DNA of 64,000 nt from Lewinellaceae bacterium (GTDB lineage Bacteria; Bacteroidota; Bacteroidia; Chitinophagales; Saprospiraceae). Positions 17,346 to 24,441 of this stretch are shown one piece after another. Within the stretch, counting starts at the first letter, position 1; each line of letters starts with the position of its first letter. The position numbers were made by a program, and so were the translations under genes. The stretch is taken from positions 62,001 through 126,000 of the forward strand of contig JACJXZ010000008.1 of NCBI GenBank assembly GCA_020636375.1, read 5' to 3'. Under the pieces are notes generated by a model, which searched no databases, was not told the origin of the DNA, and worked only from the letters and a program-made list of their open reading frames with translations.

Positions 17346-19348
17346 ACGCGTTCGGTGTATTCGAAAGTTTCCGGATGATACAACCGGCATAGTTCCTCGA
17401 GCAGGGGCCGGGTGTGCAGGTGGCTCGCCAGGCGGTCCATATTCCGGTCAATTTTCTCCCGTTCTTTTTTGGAATAATGCTTCAGCTTGGCGTCGTACCA
17501 CTCTTTTATGGCCATGGCCCCTTCTTTGGCTTCGAACTGGTCAGTAGGCGGCAGGGAAAACACCTGCACTTCCGCCTCCCTGAAGCGTTCCAGGCCGATG
17601 CGGCCGGTTTTGCTTTTATGGTCGTAGAATTTGTTTACGACAAAAATGAACAGCCTGTTTCGGGGACGTTTTTGTTTTACTTCCTCCACCAGCTGCGACC
17701 AGAAGGCGCTTAGCATGGCATACAAGTTTTTCGACTCTTTGGCCGTAGGCACGCCCGAAAAAAGATCGGTAAACATCAGGACCAGGTCGCCGTCTCCTTC
17801 CAGCTTCAACAGCAAATGGGAAACGATCCTGGATACGGAGGCCTCCTTCGGCAACCCCAGGCATTGGGTGGCCAGTTCTCTCCATAGGTCCGCTGCATCC
17901 CGGATACCCGACTTTTCGATGGAAAGGGGGATCGGGCTTTGGTATTCGCTTTTAAACCGTTGCTGCAAAATGTTCTTGATCAACAATTCCAGGGCACAAT
18001 CCCGGGAGCCTTCGATGCCCAGCAGGGCGAATTTGATGCCGTCCCTGTGCTGCCGGTCAAACTCGCGTTTGAGGTTGACAAAGTCGAAGTCCAGAAGGCT
18101 GTTCCTGAACTCCGAAGGAGCGATGGGATGAGACAGGCGCGAGTGGAATTCCTTGAACAGGACATTGAAAAAAGACTTGCTGGTTTCGCCCGGGAACTGG
18201 TTTTTCAGGCCCTTGTAATTGCCGACGATCCTGGAGATGTTTTCATCAGGATATTTTTTACAGAAGTTGACGTCCTCCGCAATTCGCTTTTCAATGTCCG
18301 GGTGCGTTTGTTTCAAAGAACGTTTAAACTTCTCGATATACTGCATCGTCGTGACTTCTCCGGCGCTCCAGTCGGCAAAAACAACATCTTTAGGGCTTTT
18401 CAGAACAGAAGGGGCCAGGCAGCCAAAACCCTCGTATTTTTGCCACAATTGAAGGCAACGCTCATCGGAAGTGATTTCGAAAACGATCATATCCGCTGCA
18501 TTATAAGCCTCCTGGAGGCGTTCCTCGTTGGTCTCGTCGTCCGAAGCGTCGAATACCCGGAACGAAAGGTTGTACTCCTCATCAGAAAAAAAACGCTCCC
18601 GCTCCAGGACGGCATTCATCTCCTTTTGAAAAGGAGAATGATAATCCGCGCCAATGATGAGGATTTGCGCATCGCCGCTTTCTTTGTCTTCTTCGGCAAA
18701 ATACTTCCTGAACAGGCGGTGAATGCAGGCACCGCTGATGCAGTAACCTACCGACTGGCTGTTGTCGGTATAAAATGAAAATATGCCCAGGTAGCCATAG
18801 CCGTTGAGGTAAACGGCGGCCCCGCTGTACCCTTTGAAAATATTGCTGGAATACTGGATTTTGCTGATTTTGCGTATCCGGGGGTTTTGGAAAATGCTTT
18901 CGGGAGGGGGAATGGAACCGATGATCGTTCCCTTCAGCACATCCAGGTCATGAGTCAGCTCATCCGGGAATCCCTGAATATGGATAACATTCCCGGATGC
19001 GCCAAGCTCGTGTTCTTCGCCGAACGCCTCCATGAACCGTATCGGTTGGGCAGCCCCGGGCGGCAAGCCGTCTTTCAGTTTGAGAAGGGCCAAATCCCCT
19101 TCTTTGGTGGGAACCCATTCCAGCAGTTCCGCCGGAAACCGGCGCCTCTCCTTGTCGGCAACAAATTCCAGGGTGACGTCGCAATCAGAAGGAACTGCCC
19201 CCTCATCCTGCAGGCCCGGGGCGAGGATGACGTGCGCACAGGTGAGGACGTGCCCGGCGCTGGACATCAGGGACCCCGTCCCGATCCAGGGAGCAGCGTT
19301 TTGTGCATACTTGCTGATCACTTTTACAATGGACGATCTCTCCAGCAT
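17342..19348 (-). CDS. Trypsin-like protease fused to Rossmann-like and degenerate STAND (iSTAND-like) domains
   Basis: A 668-residue protein. Residues 1-215 are a trypsin-fold serine protease: LTCAHV with His39, GDLALLKL with Asp85 and GYSGAAVY with Ser175 give a complete triad. There is no signal peptide, so it should act in the cytoplasm. Residues 226-330 form an alpha/beta, possibly TIR-like segment (ILIIGADYHSPF onward). Residues about 438-560 look like a STAND NTPase that has lost its P-loop: GIEGSRDCALE stands where GxxGxGKS/T would be and MFTDLFSG where Walker B would be. The gene starts 3 bp after trypco1 and overlaps moxR by 4 bp. It is probably a regulated protease that releases or cleaves operon partners. 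Confidence 0.82.
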   Translation of the reverse strand: MLERSSIVKVISKYAQNAAPWIGTGSLMSSAGHVLTCAHVILAPGLQDEGAVPSDCDVTLEFVADKERRRFPAELLEWVPTKEGDLALLKLKDGLPPGAAQPIRFMEAFGEEHELGASGNVIHIQGFPDELTHDLDVLKGTIIGSIPPPESIFQNPRIRKISKIQYSSNIFKGYSGAAVYLNGYGYLGIFSFYTDNSQSVGYCISGACIHRLFRKYFAEEDKESGDAQILIIGADYHSPFQKEMNAVLERERFFSDEEYNLSFRVFDASDDETNEERLQEAYNAADMIVFEITSDERCLQLWQKYEGFGCLAPSVLKSPKDVVFADWSAGEVTTMQYIEKFKRSLKQTHPDIEKRIAEDVNFCKKYPDENISRIVGNYKGLKNQFPGETSKSFFNVLFKEFHSRLSHPIAPSEFRNSLLDFDFVNLKREFDRQHRDGIKFALLGIEGSRDCALELLIKNILQQRFKSEYQSPIPLSIEKSGIRDAADLWRELATQCLGLPKEASVSRIVSHLLLKLEGDGDLVLMFTDLFSGVPTAKESKNLYAMLSAFWSQLVEEVKQKRPRNRLFIFVVNKFYDHKSKTGRIGLERFREAEVQVFSLPPTDQFEAKEGAMAIKEWYDAKLKHYSKKEREKIDRNMDRLASHLHTRPLLEELCRLYHPETFEYTERV

Positions 19349-19351
19349 CCC

Positions 19352-19729
19352 TTATCCTTTTTTCCGGCTATCCAATTGTTTTTTTTCCTCCACCCATTTC
19401 AGCTTAACCGAGAAATTGGCCTCCGTGCTTGCCTTGGCAACAAAAGCTCCGGCTTCCCCGCCCAGCTTGATGCCAAATTGCACTTCGACCTCGGCAGGGC
19501 GCTTCGCCAGGCTATCAATGGAGTCCATTATGTTCTTGGAGACGTTTTTGATCAGGCCGGTGACCTCGCCGAACTTCACAGCGGCTTTCGCTACCGTTGT
19601 CTTCTCTCCTCCGCCTGTGGCAAAAACCACCTTGCCTTTTTCATTTTTTTCGGTGGGGACTTGCTCGCTAACTTCAATGTGCAGTAATCCGTTTTCTGAT
19701 TCGAAGCCAAAAACCATTTGTTCTTCCAT
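19352..19729 (-). CDS. Trypsin-co-occurring domain 1 (trypco1 / CU044_2847-like) protein
   Basis: A 125-residue soluble protein and first gene of the conflict operon. The middle and end carry the family pattern: KRPAEVEVQFGIKLGGEAGAF near 76-96, then an Ala/Glu segment leading to FSVKLKW. Proteins of this family are single-domain neighbours of trypsin-like proteases in NTP-dependent conflict systems and may be the substrate, inhibitor or assembly partner of the protease; their biochemistry is not settled. The ATG at 19729 is followed by MEEQM. The stop is 3 bp from the protease start, so co-translation is likely. Confidence 0.8.
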   Translation of the reverse strand: MEEQMVFGFESENGLLHIEVSEQVPTEKNEKGKVVFATGGGEKTTVAKAAVKFGEVTGLIKNVSKNIMDSIDSLAKRPAEVEVQFGIKLGGEAGAFVAKASTEANFSVKLKWVEEKKQLDSRKKG

Positions 19730-19736
19730 GGATGCC

Positions 19737-19789
19737 TATTAATTTGGGTAAGTGTTATATGGAAAATTTAACTGGGTCCCAAATTAATA
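19737..19789 (-). promoter_or_regulatory. Inverted repeat (possible operator) just before the conflict operon
   Basis: TATTAATTTGGG (19737-19748) and its perfect complement (19778-19789) are 12-bp arms separated by 29 bp. The near arm lies 7 bp from the trypco1 start codon. Read on the minus strand, the outer arm contains TTAATTTG, one base off the TAnnTTTG box, so the repeat may overlap the promoter. There is no T-run, which argues against a terminator for the upstream cyclase. Confidence 0.5.
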
Positions 19790-19831
19790 AATTATGACAA
19801 GCCTTGCACGTCAATTCAGGAAGAATTCCCA

Positions 19832-20926
19832 CTAAACCGTATACAACACCACCTTCTCCTGCTTCCCCCGCAACAACATATCTCCGATCTTTTTCGGCTC
19901 GAAGGAATGAGGCGGCAGCGACAGCTTGTCCAGCAAAAACTTGGAGAGCAGGATGTTTACGCCCAGCTCGTTGCACTTGGCCTGTATGCGGGCGGCGGTG
20001 TTGAGCACGTCGCCGGAGAAGGCAATATCCCGTTTCACCACCCCCACTTCGCCCGCCATCACGTGGCCGTAGTGCAGGCCGGCCTTGAATTCGGGCGTGA
20101 CTCCGTAGGTTTCCTGATAGTAGGCTGTCCGGCGGCGCAAATCCAGTTGGATGTCGAAGAAACAGCGCACGCAGTTGGCGTTCTCCATGCCGTTCTTCAT
20201 TTTCCAGCTGATGACGATCTCGTCGCCCACGTACTGGTAGATTTCTCCCTTGGCGTTAATGATGGCTGGCGTGGCGTGTTGAAAAACATTCTTCAGGAAA
20301 TCAAAGTACAATTCTTCCCCCAGCCGTTCGGCAATGGTTGTGGAAGAGCGCAGGTCGAGGAACATGAAGATGCGCTCTTCGCGCTTGGGGCGAAAATATT
20401 TGCCCAGCAGGAATGCCGTGAATGTGCCCGGCCCGTATTTATCGCGCACCTGCAAAATAACAAGGGTGCTCAGAACGACGAATAACCAGAAGACATAACT
20501 GTTGGCCTCATTGCCGGAGATGAAGTGCATGATCGTCAACCTCCAGGGCTCCGGGTCAAAAATGGAGTAGCCTTGTTCCCGGCCGTTAATGACGATGCCG
20601 TTGATAAAAGAAATAATGACGTACAACAGGGAATACGACCAGAAAATGCTGAACAGTGCCCAGGCATAGTTTTTAGCCCTGAGCCATTCCTCCCAGATGA
20701 ACACCACGGTAGTTCCCCCCAGTATGCCGGCCATGATGCCGGTTCTGATGCTGCTTTTCAGGAAAAAAGAAAACGGAAGGCCCTCTAGGTCACAATTGAA
20801 ATTGACCAGATTAGCATATACGGTCCAGAACTGGAATGTCGCAACGGCCGTCCAGCCTACAGTTATCCAGAATATCTTGATAATCCCGCTCTTGAATTTG
20901 TTGGAGGTTACGGTGTTCATCGCCAT
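19832..20926 (-). CDS. Membrane-bound class III adenylate/guanylate cyclase
   Basis: A 364-residue protein. Four predicted membrane helices (about 15-37, 61-79, 88-109 and 143-161) precede a class III nucleotide cyclase domain from residue ~183. The metal-binding aspartates are Asp191 (FMFLDLRSS) and Asp235 (YVGDEIV), and the transition-state Asn/Arg pair lies in SGDVLNTAARI. The usual base-specifying Lys and Asp are not at their expected places (Gln231 precedes YVGD, and Ala-Phe-Ser precedes the Gly), so cAMP versus cGMP cannot be called. It lies ~100 bp upstream of the conflict operon on the same strand, but the inverted repeat between them suggests separate control. Confidence 0.88.
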   Translation of the reverse strand: MAMNTVTSNKFKSGIIKIFWITVGWTAVATFQFWTVYANLVNFNCDLEGLPFSFFLKSSIRTGIMAGILGGTTVVFIWEEWLRAKNYAWALFSIFWSYSLLYVIISFINGIVINGREQGYSIFDPEPWRLTIMHFISGNEANSYVFWLFVVLSTLVILQVRDKYGPGTFTAFLLGKYFRPKREERIFMFLDLRSSTTIAERLGEELYFDFLKNVFQHATPAIINAKGEIYQYVGDEIVISWKMKNGMENANCVRCFFDIQLDLRRRTAYYQETYGVTPEFKAGLHYGHVMAGEVGVVKRDIAFSGDVLNTAARIQAKCNELGVNILLSKFLLDKLSLPPHSFEPKKIGDMLLRGKQEKVVLYTV

Positions 20927-21432
20927 TTTAGTTACAGTTGTTGAGAAAACTCAGCTCAGGGGCCAGGCATTTTCCAAAGATAGCTTTTAGTGTAAATTTG
21001 TAACTATTTAGCTGGGCTAAGAGGCTTTTGCCACAAACCTGCCTGCCCATCTGACGCTGGTCAGGTAGGCAGGGACACCAAGGCGCAAAGATTGCACGAA
21101 GCCTTGGTGTAATCTTTGAGTTTTCGTGTCTTTGTGGCGATAAAACCGGGTTAGGTGGCAGACCACCTAAATAGTTGCGAAAATTTTCCCTATGTGGGCG
21201 TGAATTTACAACTGCGCCGCCTTCCAACATAGGCTGCGCACCGCTCTCCGAAGGGGTATTATTTGGTAACTACAATGCCCTCTCCTTTGAGATCGGCCGG
21301 AGCGAGCGCTTCGCTTTTCAACCGGAGGTTACTTGCCGGCAAAAAGGAGGAAAGATCGGCTGGGCATATAATGACGGAAGAGGTAATGGATCGGATGAAA
21401 GAAAAGGGCACTTCCCTCATTCCCTCATTCCC
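20927..21432. other. Intergenic stretch between the cyclase and the hydrolase
   Basis: This 506-bp gap holds the IS66-like inverted-repeat element at 21000-21178. A further imperfect palindrome around 21188-21236 pairs CCTATGT with ACATAGG. An 8-bp tandem repeat begins at 21412 and runs into the hydrolase stop. A weak reading frame across 20928-21230 overlaps the element and was not accepted as a gene. Confidence 0.5.
21000..21178. mobile_element. Longer IS66-like non-autonomous element (179 bp)
   Basis: The left end GTAACTATTTAG (21000-21011) pairs with CTAAATAGTTGC (21167-21178), 11 of 12. The left end shares GTAACTATT with the 67-bp MITEs near 4 and 5.7 kb. Flanking octamers GTAAATTT (20992-20999) and GAAAATTT (21179-21186) agree at 7 of 8, an aged 8-bp target duplication. 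The interior is partly palindromic (AAGCCTTGGTGTAATCTTTG region) and non-coding. Confidence 0.6.
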
Positions 21433-21443
21433 TCATTCCCTCA
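21412..21443. repeat. Four tandem copies of TTCCCTCA across the hydrolase stop codon
   Basis: Exact 8-bp units occupy 21412-21419, 21420-21427, 21428-21435 and 21436-21443. The stop codon of the minus-strand hydrolase (21433-21435) lies inside the third unit, so gain or loss of units would alter the C-terminus. Confidence 0.85.
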
Positions 21444-22413
21444 AAAACTCCCCGATGGCAGGCCAGGCGATGTCCGGGCGTTCCACGTAGGGAAAGTGGG
21501 CGGCGCGAGGCACTTTGACGAGAGTGGCGTTGGGCATGAGTTTCGCCCATTCCTCCACCAGGTCCATGGGGATGGCTTCCTCTTCGCCGTGCAGGATGAG
21601 GGTGGGTGCCCTGACCAGGGGCAGTTCCGGGCGGTAATCCCAGTTGCCCAGGGATTCCAGGGTGATGGCGTTGGTAATGCCCATGCCATAGCGTATGGCT
21701 TCGGTGGTAGCGGCGCAGCAATCCCCTTTGATGATGGAAACCTTCCTGCCGGCTGCCAGGCGCGGTTTCAGAGCGATCTCCCAGAATTTCCGGCAGGCCG
21801 CCCTGGTGTCGGGCCCTTCGATCATGGCGTCGTACTGCCGGGCCAGTTCTGCCTGGTCCGCAGGGGTGAGGCGCCGGTTGACGGCGTCGCCAAAGCGCTC
21901 CCAGAAGCCTTCCCGCATGGGCGGCACCGGGCCGAGGAACACCATGCGTTCCACCCGCCCGGGGTGGGTGATGGCGTAATTTGCCGCCAGTGCCGTGCCG
22001 AAGGAGTGGGCCACCAGGGTCAGTTTCTCCAGCCCGAAGTGCCGCCGCAGGGCATCGAGGTCGGTGAGGTGGTCCGTCATGTGCAGGCGGGAGGTGTCTT
22101 CGGGCAGTGAAGACCGCCCGCCGCCCCGCTGGTCGTAGAAGAGCAGCTTGTATTGCTGCGCCAGCGGTTCGAAATCGGGGATCATGTACTCGCTGTCCAT
22201 CCCCGGGCCCCCGTGGAGCATCACCAGGGTGTCGGCACCCTGGCCGATGATCCGGTAATACAGGCGGATATCGCCGGCGCTGTTGAAATAGCCTTCGCGG
22301 GCCGTGGAAGCGGCGCTTTGCCGGGCGTTATCGCCGTTGCAGGAAAACAGCGCCAGGCAAAGGCAGCAGGGAAGGAGAAAGAAAACAGGGTTATTTTTCA
22401 CACTACTGGGCAT
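21433..22413 (-). CDS. Alpha/beta-hydrolase lipoprotein, proline iminopeptidase-like
   Basis: A 326-residue protein with a lipoprotein signal (ALFSC lipobox, Cys25) and an alpha/beta-hydrolase fold. HGGPG (67-71) forms the oxyanion region, DQRGGGRSS (94-102) is typical of prolyl aminopeptidases, and AHSFG centres on nucleophile Ser137. The catalytic His is probably in RAAHFPYV near the C-terminus. The usual acid position reads HGEEEAIP, with Glu where Asp is normally found. A peptidase or esterase at the cell envelope is likely; the substrate is unknown. The C-terminus and stop lie in a 4-unit octamer repeat. The gene is isolated from its neighbours. Confidence 0.85.
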   Translation of the reverse strand: MPSSVKNNPVFFLLPCCLCLALFSCNGDNARQSAASTAREGYFNSAGDIRLYYRIIGQGADTLVMLHGGPGMDSEYMIPDFEPLAQQYKLLFYDQRGGGRSSLPEDTSRLHMTDHLTDLDALRRHFGLEKLTLVAHSFGTALAANYAITHPGRVERMVFLGPVPPMREGFWERFGDAVNRRLTPADQAELARQYDAMIEGPDTRAACRKFWEIALKPRLAAGRKVSIIKGDCCAATTEAIRYGMGITNAITLESLGNWDYRPELPLVRAPTLILHGEEEAIPMDLVEEWAKLMPNATLVKVPRAAHFPYVERPDIAWPAIGEFLRE

Positions 22414-22543
22414 TTTGGGCTTATTTGAGCACTAGTTATGAACAGAGGTTTCACAGATATTATTTTGGTTTTTTTAGGTTTTTGAACTAATTTCACTACT
22501 TCGGCCTTGAAAAGGCAAATGCTTTTGAAGCAAAACTATAGAT

Positions 22544-22780
22544 ATGGAATCTTTACTGGAAAGAATCTCTGTAAACCCTAAGGTGTGTTTTGGCAAACCC
22601 TGTATCAAAGGTACAAGGATATGGGTTTCTCTAATTTTAGATTTTCTTGCATCTGGATCGAGTATGGAAGAAATATTGGATAATTACCCGCAATTAACTA
22701 AAGAGGATATATTTGCCTGTATCGCGTATGGAGCCGCTATGAGCCGGGAAAACTTTGTAGATATTCAACCTGCTGCTTAA
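22544..22780 (+). CDS. DUF433 family protein, antitoxin-like
   Basis: A 78-residue protein with the DUF433 pattern: ISVNPKVCFGKPCIKGTRI at the N-terminus, then a helical segment with LASGSSMEEILDNYPQLT and a final AIAYGAA-like helix. The DUF433 fold is a small helix-turn-helix that usually acts as antitoxin and autorepressor for a DUF5615 or PIN-like partner. The stop and the start of the next gene overlap by one base (TAATG), a coupling typical of toxin-antitoxin pairs. The start follows an A-rich leader. Confidence 0.85.
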   Translation: MESLLERISVNPKVCFGKPCIKGTRIWVSLILDFLASGSSMEEILDNYPQLTKEDIFACIAYGAAMSRENFVDIQPAA

Positions 22781-23148
22781 TGAAAATAAAATTAGATGAA
22801 AATTTTAGCCCCAAGCTTGCTAAACTTTTCATCAATGCCGGCTTTGATACCGACACGGTCCTTGATGAAGAATTATCAGGAGCTGACGATGCTGAATTGT
22901 ATGAAAAAATTTCGAAGGAAAATAGGTGTATGATAACCCTGGATTTGGATTTTGCTAATATAATACGCTTTCCTGCCGATAGCACGGAAGGTATTGTTGT
23001 GATTCGGCCAAATCGCCCTATTACCCTTGAACTTCTTGAATATTTTGCTGGACAACTGATAACAGAATTGAGGAACAGGAGTCCCCAAGGATGCCTTTGG
23101 ATATTGGAACCCACCCGTCTAAGGATTAGAAAGCCAGCCAAAGAATGA
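22780..23148 (+). CDS. DUF5615 PIN-like protein, putative toxin
   Basis: A 122-residue protein beginning MKIKLDENFSPKLAKLF, the characteristic opening of DUF5615 PIN-like domains. It contains the acidic residues expected of a PIN-type metal site (Asp6/Glu7, the DDAE segment near 36-39, and the LDLDFAN motif near 57). PIN-like toxins cut RNA, but activity has not been shown for most DUF5615 proteins. It is coupled to the DUF433 gene by a TAATG overlap. The pair has no other partner; 80 bp follow before the Nfu gene. Confidence 0.85.
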   Translation: MKIKLDENFSPKLAKLFINAGFDTDTVLDEELSGADDAELYEKISKENRCMITLDLDFANIIRFPADSTEGIVVIRPNRPITLELLEYFAGQLITELRNRSPQGCLWILEPTRLRIRKPAKE

Positions 23149-23164
23149 TCCTTCTTAAACCTCC

Positions 23165-23196
23165 TTTGCTTTTATGCGTTATGTTTCATAGATTTG
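23165..23196 (+). promoter_or_regulatory. Bacteroidota-type promoter upstream of the Nfu gene
   Basis: TTTG at 23165-23168 and TAGATTTG at 23189-23196 match the -33 TTTG and -7 TAnnTTTG consensus with a 20-bp spacer. The Nfu start codon is 32 bp downstream behind an A-rich leader. Confidence 0.7.
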
Positions 23197-23228
23197 GTCT
23201 AAATAAGCCATAAAAGAAAAAAAAGATA

Positions 23229-23843
23229 ATGAGCAACCCAGTAACGAAGAGCCCTGTGATGCTGTACACCGAGCAGACGCCGAACCCGGAGTCGCTCAAG
23301 TTCGTCACCAACCGGATGTTGTATAAAGGAACCGCCGACTTCGGCACGGAAGAGCTGGCCCGGGAGTGGTCGCCCCTGGCAACCGCCCTGTTTGAGCTGC
23401 CCTACGTGAAAGGCGTATACATCTGCAACAACTTCGTCACGGTGACCAAAGAGATGAACTACGATTGGGCGGACCTCATGCTCAAGCTCAAGGAGTTCAT
23501 CAAGAAATACGTCGAGGAAGGCGGCGAGATCATCAATGACGGTTTTGCCGAAGCGATGGCCAAGATCGAAGAGGAACGCGGCGCCAGCTATCAGTACACC
23601 GGAGACGAGGCCGAGATCGTCAAGAAAGTCAAAGACCTGATCGAGACCTACGTCAAGCCGGCTGTGGAAATGGACGGCGGCAACATCGAGTTCAAATCCT
23701 GGGACCAGGGCAAAGTGGTACTCATCATGCAGGGGGCCTGCAGCGGCTGCCCGTCTTCTACGGTGACCCTCAAGGCCGGCATCGAAGGCATGCTGAAGCG
23801 GATGATCCCGGAAGTGAGGGAAGTGGTAGCGGAAATGGGGTAG
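23229..23843 (+). CDS. Nfu/NifU-type Fe-S cluster scaffold or carrier
   Basis: A 204-residue protein with two parts. Residues 8-95 are the Nfu N-terminal domain (TEQTPNPESLKFV is its usual opening). Residues 125-204 are a NifU C-terminal-like domain with the cluster-binding CSGC at 171-174 (GACSGCPSS). Such proteins bind a 4Fe-4S cluster across a dimer and deliver it to apo-enzymes. The length and two-domain order fit Nfu1/NfuA-type proteins of Bacteroidota. It has its own promoter 30 bp upstream and stands alone. Confidence 0.92.
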   Translation: MSNPVTKSPVMLYTEQTPNPESLKFVTNRMLYKGTADFGTEELAREWSPLATALFELPYVKGVYICNNFVTVTKEMNYDWADLMLKLKEFIKKYVEEGGEIINDGFAEAMAKIEEERGASYQYTGDEAEIVKKVKDLIETYVKPAVEMDGGNIEFKSWDQGKVVLIMQGACSGCPSSTVTLKAGIEGMLKRMIPEVREVVAEMG

Positions 23844-23869
23844 GGGGCCGGAAATCCTTAATATTGAGC

Positions 23870-23929
23870 CACTACTCAGTTCTTTAAAAAGTACATTTTC
23901 TGCCCCTGGCTTCGATTGATGAATAATTA
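23870..23929. mobile_element. Decayed copy of the 67-bp IS66-like MITE
   Basis: The core CATTTTCTGCCCCTGGCTTC and following bases (23894-23915) match the core of the MITE at 4058-4124 at 21 of 22 positions. The right end TGATGAATAATTA is a deleted form of TGATGCTGAATAGTTAC. The left end is largely lost, and no flanking duplication was found. Confidence 0.5.
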
Positions 23930-23958
23930 TACTCACCTCTGGTAACCGAGGGGAGTAT
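23929..23958 (+). terminator. Hairpin downstream of the Nfu gene
   Basis: ATACTC pairs with GAGTAT and CCTC with GAGG around one mismatch, with the loop TGGTAACC. It lacks a T-run, so a terminator role is only possible. It is 85 bp past the Nfu stop. Confidence 0.35.
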
Positions 23959-24253
23959 ATAAAAGTACTACATTTCTTGCCTTAGTGTAGTTGTTACACA
24001 ATTATTTCTTACCTTAGATTTCCCAAAGGCTTCCTGGCCCTGTCACACCGTAATGTGCTGTGGCAAAGCCAAAAGCGTTTTGGAAATCCCAACGACTATC
24101 CTGTTCCGCACTGCTGCCTGAAATGAATGGAATCCGGTTTACCTTGATTCAGGCCCAAACGCGTATTCGCCCACCGGTGAACGAATTTTTCAGGGGCATG
24201 GCAGAGCGGTTTCAGAAACATCTCCCGGCATTAGAATTTATTCACATCTTCTT

Positions 24254-24416
24254 AGAGCGTGTTGGGATTTTATCTTTTGGCCTGCAAATGGTCATCTATG
24301 GAACCTCACTTCACCTTTTTTTCGCTCCGTAGCACCACTACGAAGCGAAAAAAAGGTGAAGTGAGAACCCAAATCTGGCCATTTTCGGCATCAAAAACAA
24401 AATCCCAACACGCTCT
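24254..24416. repeat. Nested palindromic element (163 bp)
   Basis: The outer arms 24254-24271 and 24399-24416 are an 18-bp perfect inverted repeat (AGAGCGTGTTGGGATTTT). Inside, 24305-24326 and 24344-24365 are a 22-bp perfect inverted repeat containing runs of seven T and seven A. The centre has CGTAG-CACCA-CTACG. A MITE-like origin is plausible, but no clear target duplication flanks it. It ends 25 bp before the start of the Cys-rich gene. Confidence 0.7.
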
Positions 24417-24441
24417 TGTTCATCAGGTTTAAAAAAAGGTT

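Larger units (their letters stand above)
23844..24441. other. Intergenic stretch rich in inverted repeats
   Basis: This ~600-bp gap contains a decayed IS66-like MITE (23870-23929), a 30-bp hairpin (23929-23958) and a large nested palindrome (24254-24416). No gene is supported. A 90-residue open frame at 24060-24332 runs into the palindrome and has no recognisable family. Confidence 0.5.

Noticed and set aside
20928..21230. Open frame of 100 codons on the minus strand
   Set aside because: Most of it is the inverted-repeat element at 21000-21178; no protein features.
24060..24332. Open frame of 90 codons
   Set aside because: It runs into the 24254-24416 palindrome, matches no family I recognise and has no promoter or leader.
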